Shown: positions 24,985 to 33,684 of the stretch, piece by piece | Layout: every line of letters begins with the position of its first letter | Position numbering within the stretch: the stretch's first letter is position 1 | Assembly (NCBI GenBank): GCA_944367045.1 | Contig: CALVWI010000004.1 | Location: 50,015 to 114,014, forward strand | From: an uncultured Clostridia bacterium | GTDB lineage: Bacteria; Bacillota; Clostridia; Christensenellales; Borkfalkiaceae | DNA length: 64,000 nucleotides | Direction: 5' to 3' | The notes under the pieces: model-generated | The model's input: the letters and a program-made list of their open reading frames with translations, nothing else | Database searches by the model: none | What the model was told of the DNA's origin: nothing | Translations under genes and position numbers: made by a program

Positions 24985-25055
24985 CCGACGAATTTTCAAC
25001 AAACGAGCCGCAATACGGCCGACGAGCCGTAAAATAGCCAACGAGCCGCATCGCG
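24985..25055. repeat. Short degenerate tandem repeat
   Basis: Three to four imperfect copies of a 17-21-bp unit built on ACGAGCCG (for example GGCCGACGAGCCGTAAAATA and AGCCAACGAGCCGCATCG) fill the gap between obgE and yhbY. No structure or reading frame explains them. Confidence 0.55.
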
Positions 25056-25075
25056 GACATTCAGGAGAAATACTT

Positions 25076-25366
25076 ATGACCAGCAAACAGAGAAGCAACT
25101 TAAAAGCGCTCGCCGCCAATCTGAAGCCCATCGCGCAGGTGGGCAAGGAGGGCATCTCCGAGAACCTTATAAAGGGCCTTTCGGACGCCCTCGAGGCGCA
25201 CGAGCTCATCAAGCTCAACCTCCTTCCCGCATCGGGAGAGAACGAGGACGCCCTCGCCGCCGAGATCGCATCGGCACTCAATGCCGAGGTCGTCATCGTC
25301 ATCGGGCGGCGCGCCGTCTTATACCGCCGTTCCTCGCGCGAGGGATTCGACCACATCAAGTTTTAA
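25076..25366 (+). CDS. yhbY: YhbY-family RNA-binding protein (CRM domain)
   Basis: 96 residues, one CRM domain covering the whole protein: LTSKQR-type start (TSKQRSNLKALAANLKPIAQ), the GxxG-like VGKEGISENLIKGL loop, LIKLNLLP and VIVIGRRAVLYR. YhbY-type proteins bind pre-50S particles. Its location directly after obgE, also a 50S assembly factor, fits. TCAGGAGAAATACTT precedes ATG. Confidence 0.92.
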   Translation: MTSKQRSNLKALAANLKPIAQVGKEGISENLIKGLSDALEAHELIKLNLLPASGENEDALAAEIASALNAEVVIVIGRRAVLYRRSSREGFDHIKF

Positions 25367-25416
25367 GCGCGCTCTCCCCATAAAGAGGGGGAGGGCACTT
25401 TGACGAGAAGCAATGA

Positions 25417-25455
25417 GGGGCGCCCGCCGCGGCTAAAAGCCGCGGCGGGCGCCCC
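25417..25455. repeat. Perfect 18-bp GC-rich hairpin
   Basis: GGGGCGCCCGCCGCGGCT (25417-25434), loop AAA, exact complement (25438-25455). No T-run follows (GTTCTATATT), so it is only a weak terminator candidate for yhbY. Confidence 0.75.
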
Positions 25456-25529
25456 GTTCTATATTCCCTTCCTTATCTTGCCCGCTCACAGAAGGAAAGA
25501 TTTCCCTTTGGAAAGCTGCGCATATTCCC

Positions 25530-25558
25530 TTGACAAACGCGCCAAACTGTCCTATAAT
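25530..25558 (+). promoter_or_regulatory. Promoter for the Y-family polymerase operon
   Basis: TTGACA (25530-25535), 17 bp, TATAAT (25553-25558). A CAAACGTTTG palindrome (25570-25579) sits just after the expected start site and could be a damage-regulator operator; it is not a textbook LexA box. Confidence 0.9.
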
Positions 25559-25599
25559 AGAGATACAAACAAACGTTTGCAATCTGAAAGGAGGACGGC

Positions 25600-26865
25600 A
25601 TGGAACAGGAACGAATTTACGCGTGCATCGACATGAAGTCCTTCTTCGCGTCGGTGGAGTGCGCCGAGCGCGGGCTCAACCCGATGGAAGCGCAGCTCAT
25701 CGTCGCCGACGAGTCGAGAGGAGACGGCACCATCTGCCTCGCCGTCTCGCCCAAATTAAAGGCGCTGGGCGTGAGAAACCGCTGCCGTATGTTCGAAGTG
25801 CCCAAGAACCTCGAATACATCGTCGCCAAGCCGCGCATGCAGAAGTACATCGACTACGCCGCCGAGATCTACGGCATCTACCTCGACTTCATGCACAAGA
25901 ACGACATCTACGTCTATTCCATCGACGAGAGCTTTCTCGATATCACCGACTATCTCTCTGTCTACAAAAAGACGCCCAAGGAGTTCGTGCGCTTTCTCAT
26001 CGAGGAGATCGCGCGGCGCACGCACATCCCCGCGACGGCGGGCGTGGGCACCAACCTCTATCTCGCCAAGATCGCGCTCGACATCACCGCCAAGCGCTCG
26101 CCCGACCGCATCGGGTATCTCGACGAGGAGCTCTTCAAAGAGACGCTGTGGGACCACCGTCCGCTCACCGACTTTTGGGGCATCGCGCGGGGCATCGCGG
26201 CGCGGCTGGATAAGAAGGGCGTCTATACGATGCGCGGTATCGCCCATCTGCCCGAGGAGACGCTCTACAAGGAGTTCGGCGTCAACGCGGAGCTGCTCAT
26301 CGACCACGCGTGGGGGCGGGAGAGCTGCACGATGGCGGATATCAAGAACTACAAGGCAAAGTCGCATTCCGTCTCGCACTCGCAGGTGCTCTTCTCCGAT
26401 TATCCCTTCGGCAAGGCGCGCATCGTCTTCGAGGAGATGGCGCGGACGGGGTGTTTGGAGCTCATGCGGCGCAAGGTCATCGCGGGGCGTATCTCGCTGT
26501 ATGTGGGCTATTCCAAGGACGCGCACGCCACGACGGGCGGCTCGCGCAAGCTGACCTTTTCGAGCAACCTTCCCAAGAAGCTGGTGCCCGCGCTCATGGC
26601 GCTCTTCGACGAGACGACGGCAAAGAACGTGCCCATCCGCCGCCTCGGGGTCGGGTTCGAAGCTTTGAGCGACGAGAGCTGCGAGGGGTACGACCTCTTT
26701 ACCAACTGGGAGGAGGTGGAGAAGGAGAAGCGCGTCAACCGTGCCGCCCTCGAAATTCAGAAGAAGTTCGGCAAGAACGCGCTCATCACGGCGGCAGACT
26801 TGCAGGAAGGGGCGACGCTTTTAGAGCGCAACAAACTCATCGGAGGTCACAACGCAGATGGATAG
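25600..26865 (+). CDS. Y-family (UmuC/UvrX-type) translesion DNA polymerase
   Basis: 421 residues. Low-fidelity polymerase that copies past damaged bases. Seen: IDMKSFFASVECAERG (9-24) with the catalytic Asp, VYSIDESFLDITDY near 106-119 with the metal-binding D-E, VGTNLYLAKIALDITAK, the DFWGI thumb region, and a little-finger domain. It lacks the long C-terminus of DinB Pol IV. The next gene is a YolD-like protein, the usual partner of UvrX/UmuC-type polymerases in Firmicutes and their phages. AAAGGAGG lies 7 bases before ATG. Confidence 0.92.
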   Translation: MEQERIYACIDMKSFFASVECAERGLNPMEAQLIVADESRGDGTICLAVSPKLKALGVRNRCRMFEVPKNLEYIVAKPRMQKYIDYAAEIYGIYLDFMHKNDIYVYSIDESFLDITDYLSVYKKTPKEFVRFLIEEIARRTHIPATAGVGTNLYLAKIALDITAKRSPDRIGYLDEELFKETLWDHRPLTDFWGIARGIAARLDKKGVYTMRGIAHLPEETLYKEFGVNAELLIDHAWGRESCTMADIKNYKAKSHSVSHSQVLFSDYPFGKARIVFEEMARTGCLELMRRKVIAGRISLYVGYSKDAHATTGGSRKLTFSSNLPKKLVPALMALFDETTAKNVPIRRLGVGFEALSDESCEGYDLFTNWEEVEKEKRVNRAALEIQKKFGKNALITAADLQEGATLLERNKLIGGHNADG

Positions 26866-27187
26866 AGCGGAACGGGCAAAGCAGTTCGCACCCTTCGACG
26901 CCCTTCGGGGGCTGAGGGAGGCGCTCGAGAGAAAGGAGCTCGAACATGAGCGGCAGGAGAAGCGGGCGCGCACGGACGAGGAGACGGAGGCGCTCGAGCG
27001 CGTGCTGCCCCTCCTTGTGCGCGGGAAAAGGGCGCGGGCGCTCTTTTTTGAGGGCGGGTTCTACTTGGAGGCGCGGGGCGTCATCGAGGACGTCGACCTC
27101 GTTCATCGCACCCTCCGCATCGGCGACGGCGTGCTCTCCTTCGACGATCTCTACTGCGTCCGCCTGCTCGGGGAAGGGGAGGCGTAA
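26858..27187 (+). CDS. YolD-like protein, partner of the Y-family polymerase
   Basis: 109 residues. Starts MDRAERAKQFAPFDALRGLR, the RAKIFAPFDAL-type signature of YolD-like proteins, followed by a charged helix and a small beta domain (RGVIEDVDLVHRTLRI, FDDLYCVRLL). YolD-like proteins are thought to act as UmuD-like accessories of UvrX polymerases. The start overlaps the polymerase gene by 8 bases, behind ATCGGAGG. Confidence 0.85.
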   Translation: MDRAERAKQFAPFDALRGLREALERKELEHERQEKRARTDEETEALERVLPLLVRGKRARALFFEGGFYLEARGVIEDVDLVHRTLRIGDGVLSFDDLYCVRLLGEGEA

Positions 27188-27230
27188 AGAGGGGCGGCAG
27201 CATAAGCCCCTCCAAAAAGAGCGAAAAAAA

Positions 27231-27264
27231 ACGGCTTCGGTGAAAACCGAAACCGCTTTTGTTT
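27231..27264. terminator. Bidirectional terminator
   Basis: Stem CGGCTTCGGT / ACCGAAACCG with loop GAAA, A-run on the left and CTTTTGTTT on the right. It serves the YolD gene and the convergent GGGtGRT gene. Confidence 0.88.
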
Positions 27265-27271
27265 CAGAGAG

Positions 27272-28273
27272 TTACTTCGTCATGCCTTCCTGCACGGCGA
27301 CCGCGACGGCGACCGTAGCGCCGACCATCGGGTTGTTGCCCATGCCGATGAGGCCCATCATCTCGACGTGCGCGGGGACGGAGGAGGAACCAGCGAACTG
27401 CGCATCCGAGTGCATTCTGCCCATCGTATCCGTCATACCGTAGGAGGAAGGGCCGGCTGCCATGTTGTCGGGGTGCAGCGTTCTGCCCGTGCCGCCGCCC
27501 GATGCAACGGAGAAGTACTTCACGCCGTTCTCAACGCACCACTTCTTGTAGGTGCCTGCAACGGGGTGCTGGAAGCGGGTGGGGTTGGTGGAGTTGCCCG
27601 TGATGGACACGCCGACCTTCTCGAGCTTCATGACCGCAACGCCCTCGGGGACGTTGTCGACGCCGTAGCACTTGACCTTGGCGCGGGGGCCGTCCGAATA
27701 GGGGACTTCTTTGACGACCTTGACCGTCTCGGTGTGGTTGTCGAACTCGGTCTCGACATAGGTGAAGCCGTTGATACGCGAGATGATGAACGCCGCGTCC
27801 TTGCCGAGGCCGTTCAGGATGACGCGGAGGGGCTTCTGACGCACCTTGTTCGCGTTCATGGCGATGGAGATGGCGCCCTCTGCCGCCGCGAAGGACTCGT
27901 GGCCCGCGAGGAAGCAGAAGCAGTCGGTCTCCTCCGAAAGGAGCATTTTACCCAGGTTGCCGTGGCCGAGGCCGACCTTACGGTTTTCGGCGACGGAGCC
28001 GGGGATGCAGAACGCCTGGAGTCCCACGCCAATGGCGGCTGCCGCGTCCGCTGCCTTGGTGCAGCCCGACTTGATGGCGATCGCCGCGCCGACGGTGTAT
28101 GCCCAGACGGCGTTCTCGAAGCAGATGGGCTGGGTGCCGCGGACGAGCTTGTCGCAGTCTACGCCCTTGGAAAGGCAGATGTCTTTGCATTCTTCGACAG
28201 AATTGATCCCGTACTCCTTGAGTACGCCCATGATCTTGTCGATCCTTCTTTCATAACCTTCAAACAGAGCCAT
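27272..28273 (-). CDS. GGGtGRT protein
   Basis: 333 residues. The name-giving motif ASGGGTGRTLHPDNMA lies near residue 267. Other features are SGCTKAADAAAAIGVGLQAF, GHGNLGKMLLSEETDCFCFLAGHESFAAAEGA and a C-terminal GLIGMGNNPMVGATVAVAVA. The family is known from anaerobes, typically beside an Fe-S scaffold-like protein as here, but its biochemical role has not been established as far as I know. Conserved Cys residues (for example in KDICLSKGVDCD, SGCTKAAD, TDCFCF) make metal or Fe-S handling plausible. It is 11 bases downstream of its partner, behind AGGAGG. Confidence 0.88.
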   Translation of the reverse strand: MALFEGYERRIDKIMGVLKEYGINSVEECKDICLSKGVDCDKLVRGTQPICFENAVWAYTVGAAIAIKSGCTKAADAAAAIGVGLQAFCIPGSVAENRKVGLGHGNLGKMLLSEETDCFCFLAGHESFAAAEGAISIAMNANKVRQKPLRVILNGLGKDAAFIISRINGFTYVETEFDNHTETVKVVKEVPYSDGPRAKVKCYGVDNVPEGVAVMKLEKVGVSITGNSTNPTRFQHPVAGTYKKWCVENGVKYFSVASGGGTGRTLHPDNMAAGPSSYGMTDTMGRMHSDAQFAGSSSVPAHVEMMGLIGMGNNPMVGATVAVAVAVQEGMTK

Positions 28274-28284
28274 CTTTCTCCTCC

Positions 28285-28986
28285 TTATTCCTTACGAGGG
28301 TCGATGTACTTCACCGCGCCCTGCTCTTCGGCGAATCTGCCGTAGTGGCCCATGGACTTCTTCCAAGCCTCGTTGGGCTCCAACCCCTTCTTGATGAAGT
28401 CGGTCATCTTGCCGAGGGAGACGAACTCATAGCCGATCACCTGATCGTCCTTATCGAGAGCGAGGCGGGTGATATAGCCCTCTGCCATCTCGAGGTATCT
28501 CACGCCCTTGAGCGCCGTACCGTACATGGTGCCGACCTGCGAACGGAGGCCCTTGCCGAGGTCTTCGAGCGCCGCGCCGACGACGAGGCCGCCTTCCGAG
28601 AAGGCCGACTGCGTACGGCCGTAGACGATCTGCAGGAACAGCTCGCGCATTGCGGTGTTGATCGCGTCGCAGACAAGGTCGGTGTTGAGCGCTTCGAGGA
28701 TGGTCTTGTGGGGCAGAATTTCCGCCGCCATTGCCGCCGAGTGCGTCATACCCGAGCAGCCGATCGTCTCAACGAGGGCCTCCTGAATGACGCCCTCCTT
28801 GACGTTGAGCGTCAGTTTGCAGGCGCCCTGCTGCGGTGCGCACCAACCCACGCCGTGCGTAAACCCGCTGATGTCCGTGATCTGCTTTGCGCATACCCAT
28901 TTGCCCTCTTCCGGAATGGGGGCGGGATCGTGCTTGGGTCCCTTGGCAACGCACATCATCTGTTCCACTTCAAGTGAATACTGCAT
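28285..28986 (-). CDS. Fe-S cluster scaffold-like protein (NifU/IscU N-terminal family)
   Basis: 233 residues. Related to the IscU/NifU N-terminal scaffold fold: LTLNVKEGVIQEALVETIGCSGMTHSAAMAAEI carries one conserved Cys, with others at WCAPQQGACK and DLVCDAIN. Longer than IscU, with a C-terminal extension. The pairing with GGGtGRT is a recurrent anaerobe operon. Start at 28986 because GGAGGACATCAC gives a 7-base spacing; an in-frame codon 27 bases upstream has no such site. Confidence 0.87.
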   Translation of the reverse strand: MQYSLEVEQMMCVAKGPKHDPAPIPEEGKWVCAKQITDISGFTHGVGWCAPQQGACKLTLNVKEGVIQEALVETIGCSGMTHSAAMAAEILPHKTILEALNTDLVCDAINTAMRELFLQIVYGRTQSAFSEGGLVVGAALEDLGKGLRSQVGTMYGTALKGVRYLEMAEGYITRLALDKDDQVIGYEFVSLGKMTDFIKKGLEPNEAWKKSMGHYGRFAEEQGAVKYIDPRKE

Positions 28987-29036
28987 GTGATGTCCTCCAT
29001 TATGATCTTTCATCCCTATTGGGAGCTTTCCCCGTC

Positions 29037-29065
29037 ATTTTACCACATTTTTCCGTAAAAAACAA
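29037..29065 (-). promoter_or_regulatory. Promoter for the Fe-S scaffold/GGGtGRT operon
   Basis: Minus strand TTGTTT (29060-29065), 17 bp, TAAAAT (29037-29042). Confidence 0.75.
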
Positions 29066-29229
29066 GGGATACAGTGTAATTTGCGGCAAAAATTTGCGCT
29101 TTTCGGGCATGCGGGCCTCCTGCCGCGGGCGCGGCGCGGGGGAGAGGGGGAAAACGGGGCGAAAATCGGCTATTTTGGGGTGGGCGCGGAAGAAAAAACA
29201 AAATGTGTAAAATTTTCCGCCCGATATTG

Positions 29230-29258
29230 TTGAAATGTTCGTTCAAAAATGATATAAT
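29230..29258 (+). promoter_or_regulatory. Promoter of the ftsK-nadE operon
   Basis: TTGAAA (29230-29235), 17 bp, TATAAT (29253-29258), about 80 bases before ftsK. Confidence 0.88.
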
Positions 29259-29337
29259 GTAGCATGAGAAAATGGCGATACCATAGGGCGGTGTGCGCGG
29301 GAAAAGCGCGGCCTCCCTTCGGAGAAAGGAGATACAT

Positions 29338-32300
29338 TTGAACGGCTACGGGCGCGGAGCAGACAACAAGGAGCGCGGTAAGGGCGTGGTGACGAGAGAG
29401 ACGTTGGGAATGACGCTTCTCATTTTCAGCGTGATCTTATTCGTCATCGCGACGGTCGGGCGCTTTATTTTCGGCGAGATCGGCGTGAGCATCACGGCGT
29501 TCCTTCAGGGGACGCTGGGATTTTTTGTGTATCCGCTGCTCGTGCTCATCTTCTACGGTTCGGTGTGCCTCGTTGCGGGCAAGAACCTCATCTCCGCCAA
29601 GTTCATGCTGAAATTGACGGCCGTCCTCGCCGCGGCCTTCCTCATCGCGCACCTTGCGACAAGCACCCGCTTTACGGGCGAGGGGTACGGCGCGTACCTT
29701 TCGGGCTGCTATACGGCGCCGTTCGAATCCTCCGCAACGGCAGGCGGGGCGGTGTTCGGCCTCGTCGTCTATCCCGTGCAGGCGCTTCTCTCCCCCGTGG
29801 GGGCGTACGTGCTGTTCGGGCTTTTAGCGGCGCTCGCGCTCTTTGTCTTTTTGTGGGCGACGCCCTTAAAGGCCGCCGTCGTCGGGACGGAGAGCGGCCG
29901 TGCTGCCCGCGCTCCCAAGCCGCCCAAGGAGAAGAAGCGCAGGGAAAAGAGCGCGCCCGCGCCTCAGCCGCAGAAGACTCAGCAAAAGCCCGTGAAGATG
30001 CCCGACCCCGAACCGATGACGGGGTATTCGGACTACGGCTATGACGAGCCCTACGAGGACGCCGCCTACTCCGATCCCTACGCGCAGCAGTACGCGCCCG
30101 GCTATTACTATCCGCAGGATGCGCAGAACAACTACGCGCCTCAGGATAACTATGCGCAGCAGAGCGGATATGCACCGCAGAATAACTACGCACCGCAGAG
30201 CGCGCAGACGCCGCAATACCGGCAGTATCAGCAGCCGCAACAGCCGCAGTACGGAAATCAATATGACCCGTACGCGCAGAACCAATACGGACAAAATCAA
30301 TACGGGCAGAATCAATACAGCCAGCCGCAGTATCCGCAGTATCCGAACAGCCGTCCGGGCATCTACGGCTACTACGGGCAGTCGCAGCCGCAGCGTCCCG
30401 TGCAGGGGTACTATGCGCCGCAGGACCGCGAGCCGCAGGGGTACGGCAGGAACGGGCACGTGGGCTATTACGGCACCGAGCGCTCCTCCGCGCCCGAGAC
30501 GCCGCGCTCCTATTCGGGGAGGGACATCCTCTTTTCCAACACGCCCGCGCAGGACTACACCAAGAACCTCATCTACAATCAGGACTCCTACTTCAATTCG
30601 CGCGTGAGACGCAGCAGCGTCGAGCCCGACGATTCCCCCGCGCGCAAGCCCGACTACACCATTCCCAAGACCTACGAACGGCCCGTGGACAGGGGAGAGC
30701 GCCTTTCCGACCGCCGCACGCTGGGCGGCAGCCGCGAGGTGCCGAGGTACACCGACCACACCGACATTCCCCGCTCCGACCGCCGCGACGAGACGAGCCG
30801 CAGTGCAGATCGCACGGCGGAGAAGCGCGACGATTTCCTGCGCCCCGACTTCGGAAGGAACGCTTCGGGCGCTCAGAGCACCGCGAACGATACGCCTTCG
30901 AACATTGCGAACACGGCGGGAACGGCGCCCGCTCCCTCGAGCTACCGCAGCACCTATTCGGAACAGACGGAGAACACCCCCCGCACGCAGATGCCGCGCA
31001 AGATCGTTCACGACCGCCCCGAGCAGCCGCGCAGCGAACAGCCTTACACCTTCCGTGCGGAGGACCTCAACTATCCGCGCGTGCCCGCCTATAAGGCCCC
31101 CGAGACGCCGCCCGAGCAAGTTGCGCGCGACGCCTACGCCAACGACGTGGACGATACGGAGTTCTCCTCCGCACCGAGCATCGACGATATCCCCGCCGAG
31201 GAGCCGCCCGCACCCGCTCGGAGCGAATTGCACCGCGCCCGCCGCGACCCCGCGCCCGAGCCCGTCAAGTCGGAATACGGCGACGATCCCTTCGACACCC
31301 CGCAGGCGGACGACGCCCTCGACCGCTCCCGCACCTTCGACACGCGCGACACGACGCGTGGCGACCGTTCCCGCGATTTCGAATCGGATGATAGTACGCG
31401 CGGCGACCGCACCCGCGGATCGGATGACACGAGCCGTTCTCGCGGGTTGGACGATACGAGCCGTTCCCGCAATTTGGATGCGGACGATGCCCGCGGGACG
31501 GGGCGCACGTTCGGGTGCAGCGAGCCCGATCCCGCTCCCAAGCAGCCTCAGGCAGAGGATGACTACGATCCCCGTGCGAGCGAGCGCGGCTTCCGCAGCT
31601 TGTTCTCCTCGTCGAGAGGCCCCGACCGCGTGCAGCTCAAGAACGACGGCACCGACTATGTGGGCAACACTCGCGGTTTGAACGATGCTTCGCGCGACTT
31701 CGACGATACCTCCCGCCGCTTTGACGACGGCACGAACAGCCGCGGTCGCTTTGCGGACAGCTCTGCAAGCGACACCAGCGGTGACACTTCCCGCCGATTC
31801 GGCGAACCGCAGAGCACCTTCGATGCGCCCTCCGAAGAACCGAGAAGAGCAGGCTTCGGCGACCCCGAGCCGCCCGCAGAGACAAGGCGCGCAGGGTTCG
31901 GCGATCCCGAGCCGCCCGCAGAGACGAGAAGGGCGGGCTTTGTGCCCGAGCCGCCCGCAGAGAGCAGCACCTTTTCGGAGGACAGCCGCGCGGTGCGGGG
32001 CCTTCGAAATGAGCGCACTTCGGCCGCCGACCTCTTCGACAGCGACGATGTGCCCGAAGTGCCCGATGTGCCCGAATTGCCCGCTCCCGCTCCTGTAAGG
32101 AGCAGAACGGAGCGCGGTGGGGGAGGGGAGAGCAGCGCACCTGCGGAGCCCATTCCCGATATCCCCGCACCCAAACCCAAGAAACATACCTACAAGCGCT
32201 ACCGCCGCCCGTCGCTCGACCTCTTCCAGACGTACGACGACGCCGTCACCGTCCCGCCCGAGGAGATCGCCTACAACTCCTCCGTCATCGTGGAGACGCT

Positions 32301-33669
32301 GGCGGGCTTCCGCGTGGACGCCGAAGTCGTCAAGGTGACCTCGGGCCCCGCCGTCACGCGGTACGACATCGATATCCCCCGCAACATCTCGGTGCGCTCG
32401 GTCATCCGCCACGATGAGGAGATCGCCATGCGCCTGCATGCGCGCGACGGCGTGAATATGTACTCCAACTCGGAGGTGGGCGCCATCTCCATCGAGGTGC
32501 CCAACGCACACCGCGCGATGGTGGGTATCCGCTCCATCATGACCTCACCCGACTACCGCAACGACGACCCCTCCAAGCTGATGTTCGTCATCGGCAAGGA
32601 CGTCGAGGGCCGTGCCGTCTGCGGAGACGTCGTCAAGATGACGCACATCCTCGTCGCGGGCGCCACCAACTCCGGTAAGAGCGTCTGCCTCAACGCGATG
32701 CTCGTCAGCCTCATCTGCAAGTATTCGCCCGAGGACCTCCGCATCATCCTCATCGACCCCAAGAAGATCGAGTTCACCCCCTACGACGGCCTGCCGCACC
32801 TCATGATCAACGAGATCATCACGGATACACAGAAGGCCATCATGTCCCTCAACTGGGCCATCAAGGAGATGGAGCGCCGTTACGGCCTCTTCGAGCAGAA
32901 GACGCGCTCGGGCACGGCGGTGAGGAACATCAACGAATACAACGCCAACCTCACGCCCGACGAGGAGAAGCTCCCCAAGATCGTCATCGTCGTCGATGAG
33001 CTCGCCGACCTCATGTCTGTCGCCAAGAAGGACATCGAGGAACGCATCCAGCGGCTCACGCAGAAGGCGCGCGCGGCGGGCATCCACCTCGTCATTGCGA
33101 CGCAGCGTCCCTCCGTCGACGTCATCACGGGCGTCATCAAGGGCAATCTTCCCACGCGTATGGCGTTCCGCGTCATTCAGGAAGTCGACTCGCGCACCAT
33201 TCTCGACGAATCGGGCGCGGAGAAGCTGCTTGGCAACGGCGATATGCTCTACAAGACGGGCGGCATGTTCAACTGCCTGCGCGTCCAGGGCGCGTTCTTG
33301 AGCTCCGCGGAAGTTGCTGCGGTCGTTCAGAACATCAAGGAGAACAACGAGGCCTACTTCGATCCCGAAGTTTCCGACTACATCAACCGCTCCTCGCCCG
33401 ATGAGGGCGGCGACGATGACGATGAGGGCGGCGACGGCGGTTCGGTGGGGCCCGAGTACATCAAGGCGCTCGCCATCGTCGTGAAGCTGGGCTCGGCGTC
33501 CATCTCGCTCATCCAGCGCAAGTGTGCCGTGGGCTACAACCACGCGGGCAAGATCATCGAATGGATGGAGCTCATGGGCTACATCTCTCCCTTCGACGGC
33601 AAGGCGAAGGCCCGTACCGTGCTGCTCACCAAGGAAGAATTCGAGAGCAAGTACGGCAACCTCGACTAA
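29338..33669 (+). CDS. ftsK: FtsK/SpoIIIE DNA translocase with very long disordered linker
   Basis: 1,443 residues, well above the usual 750-900 for Firmicutes. N-terminal membrane domain of about four helices (about 20-180), then some 760 residues of low complexity: a Tyr/Gln/Pro/Asn zone with YGQN/YAPQN repeats (about 225-390), then an Arg/Asp/Ser/Thr zone with DDTSRSR and DPEPPAETRRAGF repeats. The motor starts near 945: Walker A GATNSGKSV (about 1107), Walker B VVDELADL (about 1217), and a C-terminal winged-helix gamma domain (GSASISLIQRKCAVGYNHAG) that reads KOPS-like sites. It pumps chromosomal DNA at division or sporulation. TTG 29338 is chosen for AAAGGAGATACAT; an ATG 15 codons upstream has no site. 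Confidence 0.94.
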   Translation: MNGYGRGADNKERGKGVVTRETLGMTLLIFSVILFVIATVGRFIFGEIGVSITAFLQGTLGFFVYPLLVLIFYGSVCLVAGKNLISAKFMLKLTAVLAAAFLIAHLATSTRFTGEGYGAYLSGCYTAPFESSATAGGAVFGLVVYPVQALLSPVGAYVLFGLLAALALFVFLWATPLKAAVVGTESGRAARAPKPPKEKKRREKSAPAPQPQKTQQKPVKMPDPEPMTGYSDYGYDEPYEDAAYSDPYAQQYAPGYYYPQDAQNNYAPQDNYAQQSGYAPQNNYAPQSAQTPQYRQYQQPQQPQYGNQYDPYAQNQYGQNQYGQNQYSQPQYPQYPNSRPGIYGYYGQSQPQRPVQGYYAPQDREPQGYGRNGHVGYYGTERSSAPETPRSYSGRDILFSNTPAQDYTKNLIYNQDSYFNSRVRRSSVEPDDSPARKPDYTIPKTYERPVDRGERLSDRRTLGGSREVPRYTDHTDIPRSDRRDETSRSADRTAEKRDDFLRPDFGRNASGAQSTANDTPSNIANTAGTAPAPSSYRSTYSEQTENTPRTQMPRKIVHDRPEQPRSEQPYTFRAEDLNYPRVPAYKAPETPPEQVARDAYANDVDDTEFSSAPSIDDIPAEEPPAPARSELHRARRDPAPEPVKSEYGDDPFDTPQADDALDRSRTFDTRDTTRGDRSRDFESDDSTRGDRTRGSDDTSRSRGLDDTSRSRNLDADDARGTGRTFGCSEPDPAPKQPQAEDDYDPRASERGFRSLFSSSRGPDRVQLKNDGTDYVGNTRGLNDASRDFDDTSRRFDDGTNSRGRFADSSASDTSGDTSRRFGEPQSTFDAPSEEPRRAGFGDPEPPAETRRAGFGDPEPPAETRRAGFVPEPPAESSTFSEDSRAVRGLRNERTSAADLFDSDDVPEVPDVPELPAPAPVRSRTERGGGGESSAPAEPIPDIPAPKPKKHTYKRYRRPSLDLFQTYDDAVTVPPEEIAYNSSVIVETLAGFRVDAEVVKVTSGPAVTRYDIDIPRNISVRSVIRHDEEIAMRLHARDGVNMYSNSEVGAISIEVPNAHRAMVGIRSIMTSPDYRNDDPSKLMFVIGKDVEGRAVCGDVVKMTHILVAGATNSGKSVCLNAMLVSLICKYSPEDLRIILIDPKKIEFTPYDGLPHLMINEIITDTQKAIMSLNWAIKEMERRYGLFEQKTRSGTAVRNINEYNANLTPDEEKLPKIVIVVDELADLMSVAKKDIEERIQRLTQKARAAGIHLVIATQRPSVDVITGVIKGNLPTRMAFRVIQEVDSRTILDESGAEKLLGNGDMLYKTGGMFNCLRVQGAFLSSAEVAAVVQNIKENNEAYFDPEVSDYINRSSPDEGGDDDDEGGDGGSVGPEYIKALAIVVKLGSASISLIQRKCAVGYNHAGKIIEWMELMGYISPFDGKAKARTVLLTKEEFESKYGNLD

Positions 33670-33684
33670 ATTTTCAAGGAATCT

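Larger units (their letters stand above)
28987..29337. other. Divergent promoter region (scaffold gene / ftsK)
   Basis: 351 bases with no gene. It contains the leftward promoter 29037-29065, an unremarkable GC-rich stretch (about 29100-29200), and the rightward promoter 29230-29258. Confidence 0.7.
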
